Source: Acetobacteraceae bacterium | GTDB taxonomy: Bacteria; Pseudomonadota; Alphaproteobacteria; Acetobacterales; Acetobacteraceae | DNA length: 47,121 nt | Reading direction: 5' to 3' | Assembly: GCA_027451405.1 (NCBI GenBank) | Contig: DAIDJM010000050.1 | Location: forward strand, 1-47,121 | Shown here: positions 39,420 through 47,121 of the stretch, piece after piece | Layout: every line of letters starts with the position of its first letter | How positions within the stretch are numbered: position 1 is the first letter of the stretch | The notes under the pieces: generated by a model | Seen by the model: only the letters and a program-made list of their open reading frames with translations | What the model was told of the DNA's origin: nothing | Database searches by the model: none | Made by a program: the position numbers and the translations under genes

Positions 39420-41231
39420 ATGTCCGAGCCGTCGACCCACGAGCCGGCCTTCCGCCTGCCCGACCCCGCCGCCCTTGGCCGCTCCATGGCCGATATCGCC
39501 GAACGCTCCCAGCGCCTCGTCGGCGACTGGCTCGAGCGCCAGAGCAAGACGGATCTCGCCGAATTCGGCCCTCCCGCCGACCCGCTCAATATTGGCGGCG
39601 CCTTCCTCGAGATGACCGCGCGTCTGATGGCCAACCCGACGCGCCTCGTGCAGGCCCAGCTCGGCTTCTGGCAGGACTACATGACGCTGTGGCAGAACAC
39701 CACGCGCCGCATGCTCGGCCTCGACGCCGGCCCCGTCATCGAAGCCGACCCGCGCGACAAGCGCTTCCGCGACGAAGCCTGGCAACATCACGAGGTCTTC
39801 GACTTCATCAAGCAGAGCTACCTGCTGTCCGCCCGTTACGTTCACGAAACTGTACGTAACATCGACGGGCTCGACCCGAAAACCGCCAAGAAGGTCGATT
39901 TCTACACGCGCCAGTTTGTCGACGCGATGAGCCCGAGCAATTTTCTGCTCACCAATCCCGAAGTGCTGCGCCGCACCGCCGAGACCGGCGGGGAAAACCT
40001 GCTGCGCGGCCTCTCCAACCTGCTCGGCGATCTCGAACGCGGCCGCGGCCGCCTCTCGGTCCGCATGACCGACCCCGAAGCCTTCCAGATCGGCGGCAAC
40101 ATCGCGGTCTCCCCCGGCAAGGTGGTGTTTCAGAACCGCGTGATGCAGCTCATCCAATACGCGCCCAGCACCGAGACGGTGCTGAAGCGCCCGCTGCTGA
40201 TCCTTCCCCCCTGGATCAACAAATTCTACATCCTTGATCTGCGCCCGAAAAACAGCTTCGTGCGCTACGCGGTCTCCCAGGGCCACACGGTCTTCATGGT
40301 CTCCTGGGTCAATCCCGACGAGCAGCTCGCCGATCTCGGCTTCGCCGACTACATGCGCGAAGGCATCTTCGCCGCCCTCGACGCGATCGAGCAGGCCACC
40401 GGCGAGCGCGACGTCAACGCCATCGGCTACTGTCTCGGCGGCACGCTGCTCGGCACCACGCTCGCCTGGATGGCCGCGCGCGGCGACACCCGCATCCGCT
40501 CCGCCACCTTCTTCGTCTCGATGCTCGATTTCGCGGAAGCCGGCGAGCTCGGCGTCTTCATCGACGAAGAGCAGCTCAACGCACTCGAAGAACGCATGCG
40601 CGCCCGCGGCTACCTCGAAGGCGCCGACATGGCCACCACCTTCAACATGCTGCGCGCCAACGACCTGATCTGGTCGTTCGTCGTCAACAACTACCTGCTG
40701 GGCAAGGATCCGTTCCCCTTCGACCTGCTCTACTGGAACGCCGATTCGACGCGCATGCCCGCGCGCATGCACTCGTTCTATCTTCGCAACATGTACCAGG
40801 AAAACCGCCTGATCGCGCCCGGCGGCATCGTCCTCGAAGGCACACCGATCGACCTCAGCCAGGTCAAGGTTCCCGCCTACTTCCTCTCCACCCGCGAGGA
40901 CCACATCGCCCCCTGGCGCGCCACCTATCGCGGTGTGCACCTGCTGCGCGGGCGCAACCGCTTCGTGCTCGCCGCCTCCGGCCATATCGCGGGCGTCGTC
41001 AACCCGCCCGAGGGCAGCAAATACAACCACTGGATCAACGAGAACCTGCCCGAGGAGCCGGAGGAATGGTTGGCCGGCGCCTCCGAGATGGCCGGCTCCT
41101 GGTGGCCGGACTGGCAACGCTGGGTGAGTGCCCAGGACAAGCGCCTGGTCGCCGCGCGCGAGCCCGGCGCCGGCAAGCTCAAGCCGATCGAGGATGCCCC
41201 CGGCAGTTACGTCAAGCTGCGCATCAACTGA
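39420..41231 (+). CDS. phaC: Class I poly(3-hydroxyalkanoate) synthase
   Basis: This 603-residue enzyme polymerises 3-hydroxyacyl-CoA into PHA storage granules. The N-terminal PhaC_N part includes GFWQDYMTLWQNTTRRMLG and DKRFRDEAWQHHEVFDFIKQ. The alpha/beta-hydrolase core carries the PHA-synthase lipase-like box GYCLGG with Cys338. Asp494 (LSTREDHIAPW) and His522 (AASGHIAGVVNPP) complete the triad. The C-terminal SWWPDWQRWV and final YVKLRIN match class I. I use the ATG at 39420 (SEPSTHEPAFRLPD); earlier in-frame starts fall in the divergent lipoprotein gene. The phaA and phaB genes are not adjacent, although a thiolase lies 2.6 kb away on the other strand. Confidence 0.96.
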   Translation: MSEPSTHEPAFRLPDPAALGRSMADIAERSQRLVGDWLERQSKTDLAEFGPPADPLNIGGAFLEMTARLMANPTRLVQAQLGFWQDYMTLWQNTTRRMLGLDAGPVIEADPRDKRFRDEAWQHHEVFDFIKQSYLLSARYVHETVRNIDGLDPKTAKKVDFYTRQFVDAMSPSNFLLTNPEVLRRTAETGGENLLRGLSNLLGDLERGRGRLSVRMTDPEAFQIGGNIAVSPGKVVFQNRVMQLIQYAPSTETVLKRPLLILPPWINKFYILDLRPKNSFVRYAVSQGHTVFMVSWVNPDEQLADLGFADYMREGIFAALDAIEQATGERDVNAIGYCLGGTLLGTTLAWMAARGDTRIRSATFFVSMLDFAEAGELGVFIDEEQLNALEERMRARGYLEGADMATTFNMLRANDLIWSFVVNNYLLGKDPFPFDLLYWNADSTRMPARMHSFYLRNMYQENRLIAPGGIVLEGTPIDLSQVKVPAYFLSTREDHIAPWRATYRGVHLLRGRNRFVLAASGHIAGVVNPPEGSKYNHWINENLPEEPEEWLAGASEMAGSWWPDWQRWVSAQDKRLVAAREPGAGKLKPIEDAPGSYVKLRIN

Positions 41232-41271
41232 CCCGCATCGGCCCTGCCCTGGGGCACGCCGCCCGGCGCCG

Positions 41272-42129
41272 TCACCCCGGCATCACCCGCCGATAAAGGT
41301 GCCATGTCGCGTGCCCCAGCACCGGCAGCACCACCACCAGCCCGAGAAACGCCGGGATCGAGCCCACCACCAGCGCGCCGGCGACGATCAGCCCCCACAC
41401 CGCCATCGTCGCCTTGTTCACCATCACCGCGCGCACCGCGCCGCGGATCGCCACCGCCAGCCCCACATCGCGGTCGAGCAGCAGCGGAAACGCGAGAAAC
41501 AGCAGCAGCGCCAGCACCGCGAAGCCGAGCCCGAGCAGCACGCCCAGCGCCGCCATCGCATGCCCCCCAGGTGTTGCGATCACATCGTGCAGGAAAAGGC
41601 GCATGGAAACCGGCGGCTTCGGCCCGAGCGTCAGCACATAGAGCGCGAACGCCGCCCACAGCCACACCAGCAACTCGCCCACCATCGCCAGCGACAGCAG
41701 CGCGATCCGCCCGAATCCGGGTGCCGCCAGCACGCTGAATGCGTCGCCCCACCGCATCGTGCCGCCGCGCTCGCGTGCCCGGCTCATCGCATAGAGTCCG
41801 AGCCCGGCCACCGGCCCCACCAGCGCGAAGCCTGAGGCGAGCGGAAACAGCAGCGCCAGCAGCCCGTGCCCGAACACCACATAGCCCAGCACTAGCCCTA
41901 CCACGGGGTAGAACACGCACAGGAAAATCACGTCGGTGCGACAGGCGAGAAAATCCCCGAACCCCGCCCGCAGCGAGGCTGCCAGATCGCCGATCGTGAT
42001 CCGCGCGACGCGGATCGGCGCCTCGCCGTGCTCCGCCTCGCCAACCGCTCGCCCCGTGCTGCCGAAGGCGGCCCCCGCGAGCCGCAGTTGATCCGTGCCC
42101 CATTCGATGGGGTTTCTGATCGTCGTCAT
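41272..42129 (-). CDS. DUF2189 integral membrane protein
   Basis: This 285-residue protein starts at an ATG (TTIRNPIEWGTDQLRLA) with GGGAGG six bases upstream. Six membrane segments are visible, for example VIFLCVFYPVVGLVLGYVVF, LLALLFPLASGFALVGPVAG, LAMVGELLVWLWAAFALYVL, LGVLLGLGFAVLALLLFLAF and AVWGLIVAGALVVGSIPAFL. The loop sequence MSRARERGGTMRWGDAF is typical of DUF2189. Function in the family is unknown. It lies 200 bp after the SPFH gene, with a decayed thiolase fragment between. Confidence 0.88.
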   Translation of the reverse strand: MTTIRNPIEWGTDQLRLAGAAFGSTGRAVGEAEHGEAPIRVARITIGDLAASLRAGFGDFLACRTDVIFLCVFYPVVGLVLGYVVFGHGLLALLFPLASGFALVGPVAGLGLYAMSRARERGGTMRWGDAFSVLAAPGFGRIALLSLAMVGELLVWLWAAFALYVLTLGPKPPVSMRLFLHDVIATPGGHAMAALGVLLGLGFAVLALLLFLAFPLLLDRDVGLAVAIRGAVRAVMVNKATMAVWGLIVAGALVVGSIPAFLGLVVVLPVLGHATWHLYRRVMPG

Positions 42130-42261
42130 CGCGTTCCTCCCACGTGACCGAGGTCCGAGGGCAACGAACGACTCGCGGCCGGTCACGCATGCCGCGATCC
42201 GCCGACGCTGTCGTTATAGCACAAAGTCACGAGGAATGGAGCAACCTCGCGGCGACGGGCG

Positions 42262-42332
42262 CCACCGCCTCCGAGGCCAAAATCAACCCCGCCGCGCTGT
42301 CATCCCCGCGCCAGGCCTTCCCCGCAGCCCTC
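42262..42332 (-). pseudogene. Decayed thiolase gene fragment
   Basis: Read on the minus strand, this stretch encodes [20 protein letters not shown] followed by AVA. The intact thiolase of this window has [20 protein letters not shown] followed by AAA. The DNA also aligns with about 44266-44335 without gaps at roughly three-quarters identity, including runs of 11 and 14 identical bases. No start or stop frames it as a gene. It is a remnant of a duplicated or older thiolase gene. Confidence 0.6.
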
Positions 42333-43317
42333 AGCCCACCCGCGGGACGGAGGCCGTGGGCTCCTGCGGCGGCGTTCCGGGCCCGCGGATCGAGCTTGCC
42401 TTGACGATCTGCATCGCCGTGCCCACCAGCGAGCCGATATTCCCCAGATCGGCCGGGATCACCAGGCTCGTGCTCGCCTTCGCCAGGTTGCCCCACTGGT
42501 CGATATAGCTTTTCGCGAGCTGCATCTGCAGCGCCTCGATCCCGCCCTCGCCCACCGCCGCCGCCGCGATCGCGCGGATCGCGTCCGCCGTCGCCGCCGC
42601 CACCAGCCCGATCGCGCGTGCCTCGCCTTCCGCGCGCAGGATCTCCGCCTGCTTGCGTCCGTCGGCGATGTTGATCTCCTGCTGCCGCTGTCCCTCGGAG
42701 GTGTTGATCTGCTGCTGCCGCTGTCCCTCGGACTTGAAGATCATCGCGCGCTTTTCCCGCTCCGCGGTGATCTGCAGCTCCATCGCGCGCAGGATCTCCG
42801 CCGGCGGCGTGATGTCCTTGATCTCGTAGCGCAGCACCTTGATCCCCCAGTTGGTCGCGGCCTCCTCCACGGCCGCCGCCACCGCGGCGTTCAGCAATTG
42901 CCGCGAGGACAGCGCCTGGTCGAGGTGCAGCTTGCCGATCTCCGAGCGCATGGAGGTCTGCGCCAGTTGCATCGCCGCCGCCATCGGGTTGCTCGACCCA
43001 TAGGCCGCCTTCACCGCGTCGGTGATCTGCAGATAAAGAAACCCGTCCACCGTCAGCGTCGTGTTGTCGAGCGAGATGCACACCTGCGCCGGCACCTCCG
43101 TGGGCTTCTCGCGCAGGTCGAAACGGTAGGCCACGCGGTCCGCGAACGGCACCAGGACGTTCAGCCCCGGCTGCAGCGCGCGGTGGAATTTCCCCAGCCG
43201 CTCGACGATCCATGATTGCTGCTGCGGAACGATCCGTATCGTCGCGCGCAGGATCGCGAAGCCGAACAGCAGCAGCAGAAGGAGCGGAATGAACGAGATC
43301 AGGAACGTCATGAACAT
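42331..43317 (-). CDS. SPFH/Band 7 (stomatin, QmcA-like) membrane protein
   Basis: This 328-residue protein has an N-terminal membrane helix (FLISFIPLLLLLLFGFAILR) and an SPFH domain: VPQQQSWIVERLGKFHRALQ, PGLNVLVPFADRVAYRFDLR, ISLDNTTLTVDGFLYLQITD. A coiled-coil follows, with nearly exact repeats of SEGQRQQxIN and ADGRKQAEILRAEGEA. Such proteins organise membrane microdomains and modulate proteases. It begins 11 bp after the NfeD-like gene; SPFH-NfeD pairs are the classic arrangement, supporting function as a complex. Confidence 0.93.
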   Translation of the reverse strand: MFMTFLISFIPLLLLLLFGFAILRATIRIVPQQQSWIVERLGKFHRALQPGLNVLVPFADRVAYRFDLREKPTEVPAQVCISLDNTTLTVDGFLYLQITDAVKAAYGSSNPMAAAMQLAQTSMRSEIGKLHLDQALSSRQLLNAAVAAAVEEAATNWGIKVLRYEIKDITPPAEILRAMELQITAEREKRAMIFKSEGQRQQQINTSEGQRQQEINIADGRKQAEILRAEGEARAIGLVAAATADAIRAIAAAAVGEGGIEALQMQLAKSYIDQWGNLAKASTSLVIPADLGNIGSLVGTAMQIVKASSIRGPGTPPQEPTASVPRVG

Positions 43318-43328
43318 GGCCTTGCTCC

Positions 43329-43769
43329 TCAGTGCGTCGTGTCTTGGCGCGGTCCGGCCCTGGGCGTCAGGACGAGATGCAACAGCTTGTCGGTCTTGCG
43401 CACGATGACCGCGCTATCGCCCGGCGCGGGCACCGCGCCGTCATCCATGACGGCCTCCCAGGTCGTGCCGCGATAACGGACATCGAGGCGGCCGTCCGGC
43501 CGCGGCGCGCTGCACACCGCGACACTCTGCCCCACATCGAAATCCGCGAGCCCCTTGGTCCGCCCCCGAGACCGCCGCAGCACCACCACGGCTGCCGTGA
43601 AGAGCGCGCACAGCGCCACGAACACGAAGATCAGCCAGTCGCCCCGCAGCCAGAATCCGATGAACGTCGTCAGCAGCGAGGCGGCCGCGACGCCCGCGAG
43701 ATAGAACGTGCCGGTATGCAGTTCGGCCAGCGCCGCCCAGATCGCCAGAACCAGAAAAACCCATTGCAT
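43329..43769 (-). CDS. NfeD-like membrane protein
   Basis: This 146-residue protein has two or three N-terminal membrane helices (VFLVLAIWAALAELHTGTFY, LIFVFVALCALFTAAVVVLR) and a C-terminal OB-fold of NfeD type (VGQSVAVCSAPRPDGRLDVR, then YRGTTWEAV, then PAPGDSAVIVRKTDKLLHL). It is the short NfeD form without the protease part. NfeD partners the SPFH protein encoded 11 bp downstream. Confidence 0.92.
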   Translation of the reverse strand: MQWVFLVLAIWAALAELHTGTFYLAGVAAASLLTTFIGFWLRGDWLIFVFVALCALFTAAVVVLRRSRGRTKGLADFDVGQSVAVCSAPRPDGRLDVRYRGTTWEAVMDDGAVPAPGDSAVIVRKTDKLLHLVLTPRAGPRQDTTH

Positions 43770-43868
43770 CGGCGAGCCCTCCGGCGGTGCCGCGCATCCG
43801 CACGACCGGAAGGACGATACGCCGATCGCGCGATGGGCGATAGGCGTCCCGCGCCGCCGCAGGGCGGC

Positions 43869-45071
43869 CTAAACCCGCTCCAGCAGCATCGCGATCCCTT
43901 GCCCCACCCCGATGCACATCGTGGCAATCGCCCGCTTCTGCCCCCGCACCTCCAGCGCCGAAAGTGCCGTCATCGCCAGCCGCGCCCCGCTCATCCCCAA
44001 CGGATGCCCGAGCGCGATCGCGCCGCCATGCGGGTTCACGTGCTCGGCATCGTCCGCCAGCCCCAGCTCGCGCAGCACCGCCAGCCCCTGGGCCGCGAAC
44101 GCCTCGTTGAGCTCGATCACATCCACTTCGCGCAACGAAATGCCGGTGCGCGCCAGCAGTTTGCGCACCGCCGGCGCCGGCCCAATCCCCATCACCCGCG
44201 GTTCCACCCCGGCGGTCGCCATCGCCACCACCCGCCCGCGCGGCGTGAGGCCGTGCTTCCTCGCCGCCGCCTCCGAGGCGAGGATCAACCCCGCCGCCCC
44301 GTCATTCACGCCCGACGCATTTCCCGCCGTCACCGTCCCCGGGTTGCGGAATGGCGTCTTCAGCTTCGCCAGCCCCTCCAGCGTCGTGTCCGCCCGCGGA
44401 TGCTCGTCGGTGTCCACCACCACATCGCCCTTGCGCCCCTTGATCGTCACCGCGACGATCTCGCGGGCGAAAAACCCCGCCTCGCGCGCCGCGGCGCAAC
44501 GCCGCTGGCTCCGATACGCAAACGCGTCCTGGTCCGCACGGGAGACCTGGAACGCCTCGGCAACGTTCTCCCCGGTCTCCGGCATCGAATCGATACCATA
44601 GCGAACCTTCATCATACCGTTGACGAACCGCCACCCGATCGTGGTGTCATAAACCTCGGCCGTGCGTGAAAACGCCTCCCCCGCCTTGCCCATGACAAAC
44701 GGTGCCCGCGTCATGCTCTCCACCCCGCCCGCCAGCATCAGCTCGGCCTCGCCGGTGCGTATCGCCCGCGCCGCGGTGCCCACGGCATCGAGCCCCGATC
44801 CGCACAGCCGGTTGATCGTCGCCCCCGGCACTTCCACGGGATAGCCCGCAAGCAATGTCGCCATCCGCGCGACGTTGCGGTTGTCCTCCCCCGCCTGGTT
44901 GGCGCAACCGAGATAGCAATCGTCGAGCGCCGCCCAGTCCACCCCTGCGTTGCGTTCGCGCAGCACACGCAGCGGATGCGCCGCGAGATCGTCCGTGCGC
45001 ACATCCTTCAGTACCCCGGCATAGCGCCCGATCGGCGTCCGCACGAAATCGCAGATAAAGGCCTCTCGCAT
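43869..45071 (-). CDS. pcaF: Thiolase, 3-oxoadipyl-CoA thiolase (PcaF) type
   Basis: This 400-residue thiolase has nucleophile Cys90 ([15 protein letters not shown]), His356 ([14 protein letters not shown]) and the second Cys386 ([12 protein letters not shown]), a complete active site. The start [20 protein letters not shown], then [20 protein letters not shown] and APFVMGKA, is closest to beta-ketoadipyl-CoA thiolases (PcaF/PaaJ), which release succinyl-CoA and acetyl-CoA from 3-oxoadipyl-CoA. No other aromatic-degradation genes are adjacent, so a role as a general acetyl-CoA acetyltransferase (even supplying PHA synthesis) is possible. It is divergent from the ArsR operon by 122 bp. Confidence 0.85.
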   Translation of the reverse strand: MREAFICDFVRTPIGRYAGVLKDVRTDDLAAHPLRVLRERNAGVDWAALDDCYLGCANQAGEDNRNVARMATLLAGYPVEVPGATINRLCGSGLDAVGTAARAIRTGEAELMLAGGVESMTRAPFVMGKAGEAFSRTAEVYDTTIGWRFVNGMMKVRYGIDSMPETGENVAEAFQVSRADQDAFAYRSQRRCAAAREAGFFAREIVAVTIKGRKGDVVVDTDEHPRADTTLEGLAKLKTPFRNPGTVTAGNASGVNDGAAGLILASEAAARKHGLTPRGRVVAMATAGVEPRVMGIGPAPAVRKLLARTGISLREVDVIELNEAFAAQGLAVLRELGLADDAEHVNPHGGAIALGHPLGMSGARLAMTALSALEVRGQKRAIATMCIGVGQGIAMLLERV

Positions 45072-45136
45072 GACGGTCCTCCGCTACCACGGCGCGGTCT
45101 AACACGTCCTCGCCCCGCCGCAACCGCGGACGGGGC

Positions 45137-45181
45137 TTGACGCTCAGCCATCAATCCGATATTTAACCAATAGGTAAAATA
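45137..45181 (+). promoter_or_regulatory. Promoter and overlapping palindromic operator of the arsR operon
   Basis: TTGACG (45137-45142) and TATTTA (45160-45165) are separated by 17 bases, a good sigma-70 pair. Over the -10 lies an inverted repeat, TATTTAACC (45160-45168) and GGTAAAATA (45173-45181), with 8 of 9 positions pairing around AATA. Location over the -10, 13 bases before the ArsR start codon, suits autorepression by the ArsR protein. Confidence 0.65.
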
Positions 45182-45193
45182 CACCAGCTTCGA

Positions 45194-45565
45194 ATGCTCA
45201 CCCAAACCGCCGAACCCAATCTCTCCGCGACCTTCGCCGCCCTGGCCGATCCCACGCGCCGCGCCATCGTCGCCCGCCTCGCGGAAGGTGAGGCAACGGT
45301 CGGCGAGCTTGCCCGTCCCTTCGCCATCAGCGGACCCGCCATCACCAAGCACCTCGCGGTGCTGGAACGCGCCGGCCTCATCGAACGCAGCCGTCGCGCC
45401 CAGACACGCCCCTGCCGCCTCAACCCCGCCGCCCTGCACGACGCGGCCGACTGGATCGCGACCTTCCGCCGCTTCTGGGAGGAGAGCTTCGATCGGCTTG
45501 AGGAACACCTCGCGGTCGTGATGGCCGAACAACCGAAGCGAACCGAGGAGGAGAATGCCCCATGA
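45194..45565 (+). CDS. ArsR-family transcriptional repressor
   Basis: This 123-residue winged-helix regulator has LSATFAALADPTRRAIVARL and the recognition helix in ELARPFAISGPAITKHLAVL, followed by the wing ERAGLIERSRRAQTRPCRLN. The metal-binding ELCVCDL motif of ArsR/SmtB is absent, so it is probably one of the non-metal ArsR proteins that accompany SRPBCC/AHSA1 genes (SdpR-like). It probably binds the palindrome over its own promoter. The stop overlaps the next gene by 4 bp (ATGA). No clear Shine-Dalgarno precedes the ATG, consistent with the short 5' leader predicted from the promoter. Confidence 0.92.
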   Translation: MLTQTAEPNLSATFAALADPTRRAIVARLAEGEATVGELARPFAISGPAITKHLAVLERAGLIERSRRAQTRPCRLNPAALHDAADWIATFRRFWEESFDRLEEHLAVVMAEQPKRTEEENAP

Positions 45566-46908
45566 ACGATGCGACCCCGGTGCCGCGCGCCGATGGACGG
45601 GTGATGCTGGCGCGCCGTTTCGTTCGGGCGCCCCGCCCGCTCGTCTTCCGCCTCTGGGCCGACCCCAGCCACCTCGCGACGTGGTGGGGCCCGCGCGGCT
45701 TCACCACCAGTACGGAAAGCTTCGAGTTCCGTCCTGGCGGCGTTTGGCGTCACACCATGACGGGCCCGGACGGCACCGCTTATCCCAACGAGTCCCGCTT
45801 CGTCGCCATCGAGGCTCCGTTACGTATCGTCTACGATCACGTGACGCCCCCGTTCCGCAGCACCATAACGTTCTTGGAACGTGATGGCGGCACCGAGATC
45901 ACCGTCCGAATGGCCTTCCCGAGCGCGGCCGAGCGCCAGCGTGTGGCCGCGGAATACGGTGCGGAGGCGGGGCTGCATCAGACCCTCGAACGCCTTGGTG
46001 AGGCGCTCAACGGAGCTGTGGTGGAAGCTGCCTTCGAGCGCGTCTTCCCCGTCTCCCCCGTGGCGATGTTCCGGATGTGGACCGAAGCCGGCCATCTCGC
46101 CGAGTGGTGGGGGCCCCGCGGGTTCACCAACCCGGTCTGCCAGCTCGAGCCAGTTGTCGGCGGTGCCATCTTCATCCTCATGAAATCCCCCGACGGCACG
46201 GAATACCCTATGGGCGGCGAGGTACTCATCATCGAACCGCCGCATCGCCTGGCCTTCACCGTCCGTGCCCTCGCCTCGGACGGCAGCGTCCTGCTGGAGG
46301 GCCATAACGCGGTCGAGATCCTCGACCACGCCGGCGGCTGCCTAGTCCGCCTGCGTGCTCTCGGCACCGCGCGCGACCCCGCGGCGCTCACGATGCTCGC
46401 GGGCATGCGCGAGGGCTGGAGCCTGTCACTCGATCGCCTGGAATCCCACGCTGCGACCTCCGCCGAGCGCGTCCTGTTCATCGAGCGTCGCTTCGACGCG
46501 CCACCCGAGGCCGTCTTCCGCGCCTGGACCGATCCCGACCAGGCCCGCCGCTGGATGGGCCCGCGTGGCTACACCACGACAATCTTCGAGCCCGCCTCCG
46601 CCCCCGGCCTTTCCTGGCGCGCCTGCCTGGTCAAGGACGACACCGGCGAGGAAAACTGGCAGAGCGGCAAGCTCCTCGTATTCGAGGAGCCAGGCCGTCT
46701 CGTCATGACCTTCGCCTGGGACCGTGCCGACGGTTCGCGCAGCCCGGAGACGATCGTCACCATCGTTTTCCTCCCGCAAGGACAGGGCACGTTGATGCGC
46801 TTCCGCCAGGAGGGCTTCGCCTCCATCCCAGCCCGCGAAGGTCACCAGGGCGGCTGGAGCAGCAGTTTCGACCGTCTCGCAGACCTCATCACGGGAGAAC
46901 CCGCATGA
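45562..46908 (+). CDS. Protein with three tandem SRPBCC/AHSA1 domains
   Basis: This 448-residue protein is a natural fusion of three AHSA1-type START-like (SRPBCC) domains. Each begins with a strand, then a ...VF..W.DP..L..WWGPRGF... block: at about 17-50 (VFRLWADPSHLATWWGPRGF), 160-195 (MFRMWTEAGHLAEWWGPRGF) and 313-345 (VFRAWTDPDQARRWMGPRGY). Each has its own GG.W/G.I..M..PDG.EYP-type continuation, though the third is more divergent. Single-domain relatives of about 150 residues usually follow ArsR genes, as here (ATGA overlap). The SRPBCC cavity binds hydrophobic ligands. The function is unknown. The 3' end overlaps the VOC gene by 4 bp. Confidence 0.9.
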   Translation: MNDATPVPRADGRVMLARRFVRAPRPLVFRLWADPSHLATWWGPRGFTTSTESFEFRPGGVWRHTMTGPDGTAYPNESRFVAIEAPLRIVYDHVTPPFRSTITFLERDGGTEITVRMAFPSAAERQRVAAEYGAEAGLHQTLERLGEALNGAVVEAAFERVFPVSPVAMFRMWTEAGHLAEWWGPRGFTNPVCQLEPVVGGAIFILMKSPDGTEYPMGGEVLIIEPPHRLAFTVRALASDGSVLLEGHNAVEILDHAGGCLVRLRALGTARDPAALTMLAGMREGWSLSLDRLESHAATSAERVLFIERRFDAPPEAVFRAWTDPDQARRWMGPRGYTTTIFEPASAPGLSWRACLVKDDTGEENWQSGKLLVFEEPGRLVMTFAWDRADGSRSPETIVTIVFLPQGQGTLMRFRQEGFASIPAREGHQGGWSSSFDRLADLITGEPA

Positions 46909-47121
46909 CGATCACCCCCTATCTTTTCTTTGAGGGTCGCTGCGAGGAGGCAATCGCCTTCTACGAACAGGCGATCGGCGCGCGTGTCGCGATGAAGATG
47001 CATTTCCGCGACGCCCCGCCCGCCGCACAGATCACGCCCGGCATCGCCGATAAGGTGATGCACGCCACGCTCATGGCCGGTGGCGCAGAACTGCTGGTTT
47101 CCGACGGCAAATGTGACGGTG
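46905..47121 (+). CDS. VOC-family (PhnB-like) protein, 5' part only
   Basis: The first 72 codons of a glyoxalase/bleomycin-resistance-fold protein cut by the window end. It begins TITPYLFFEGRCEEAIAFYE and continues with VMHATLMAGGAELLVSDGK, the pattern of PhnB-like (DUF1428/3-demethylubiquinone-methyltransferase-like) VOC proteins. Translation is coupled to the SRPBCC gene by ATGA. ArsR, AHSA1 and PhnB genes together form a widespread small operon of unclear purpose. Confidence 0.85.
   Translation, partial: MTITPYLFFEGRCEEAIAFYEQAIGARVAMKMHFRDAPPAAQITPGIADKVMHATLMAGGAELLVSDGKCDG

Noticed and set aside
39327-41117. Minus-strand open frame of almost 600 codons
   Set aside because: Antisense of phaC, with no domain recognisable and composition typical of shadow frames.
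43869-45071. Thiolase as phaA, the first enzyme of PHA synthesis with phaC
   Set aside because: N-terminal and central sequence fit the 3-oxoadipyl-CoA thiolase group better; it is on the opposite strand and separated from phaC by three genes.

Overview
The window is chromosomal DNA of a GC-rich Gram-negative bacterium, most likely an alphaproteobacterium of the family Acetobacteraceae (Rhodospirillales). The reasons are the visibly high G+C, an lptF-lptG-lptD-surA cluster, hisZ close to purA, an LL-diaminopimelate-type aminotransferase-hom-glpX-recJ cluster, a class I PHA synthase, and a family of palindromic GC-rich intergenic repeats of a kind common in that family. The family call is inference; no 16S gene or marker search was possible.

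Layout. 1-145: the right end of an IS630-type insertion sequence, cut by the window edge. Its TA junction seems to truncate a small secreted protein. 143-6174 (minus): hrpB, a secreted trypsin/PDZ protease, an OmpR-type regulator and its histidine kinase, all reading toward the IS. 6217-13694 (plus): a TPR/GT9-like protein, then lptF, lptG, lptD and surA, four overlapping or nearly touching genes for outer-membrane biogenesis. 13744-18014: purA and hisZ (minus), separated by an unknown cytoplasmic protein and by two tandem opposite-strand genes for secreted poly-histidine proteins. 18210-23133: thiL, a GNAT/amidohydrolase pair, dgt (minus), erpA and xthA. 23324-23728: a Gly/Ser/His-rich hydrophilic protein.

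24012-29219 is the most interesting region: a compact integrative element of about 5.2 kb in the 3' end of tRNA-Ser(GCU). It is bounded by a 14-bp direct repeat (24012-24025 and 29206-29219). A P4-type integrase lies at the tRNA end. An opposing run of small genes starts with an AlpA/excisionase-like regulator and ends with a winged-helix protein whose own gene carries 30-bp-spaced iterons and an AT-richer stretch, resembling a lambda-O-type replication module. Repeated TGTGGGCC boxes lie at both ends and look like integrase arm sites. No capsid, portal, relaxase or toxin gene was recognised, so it could be a phage-satellite-like or minimal replicating integrative element with mostly unknown cargo.

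29278-31453: a cysteine phosphatase and a GT61-type glycosyltransferase. 31475-32930: a CHRD-domain secreted protein, a T4-type lysozyme and a translationally coupled secreted partner. 33056-39349 (minus): OmpA-like lipoprotein, aminotransferase, hom, glpX and recJ. 39420-41231: phaC. 41272-43769 (minus): nfeD-like, SPFH/stomatin and DUF2189 genes, with a decayed thiolase fragment between the last two. 43869-45071: a 3-oxoadipyl-CoA-type thiolase. 45194-end: an ArsR regulator, a protein with three tandem SRPBCC/AHSA1 domains, and a VOC-fold protein cut by the window end, joined by 4-bp overlaps behind a recognisable promoter and operator.
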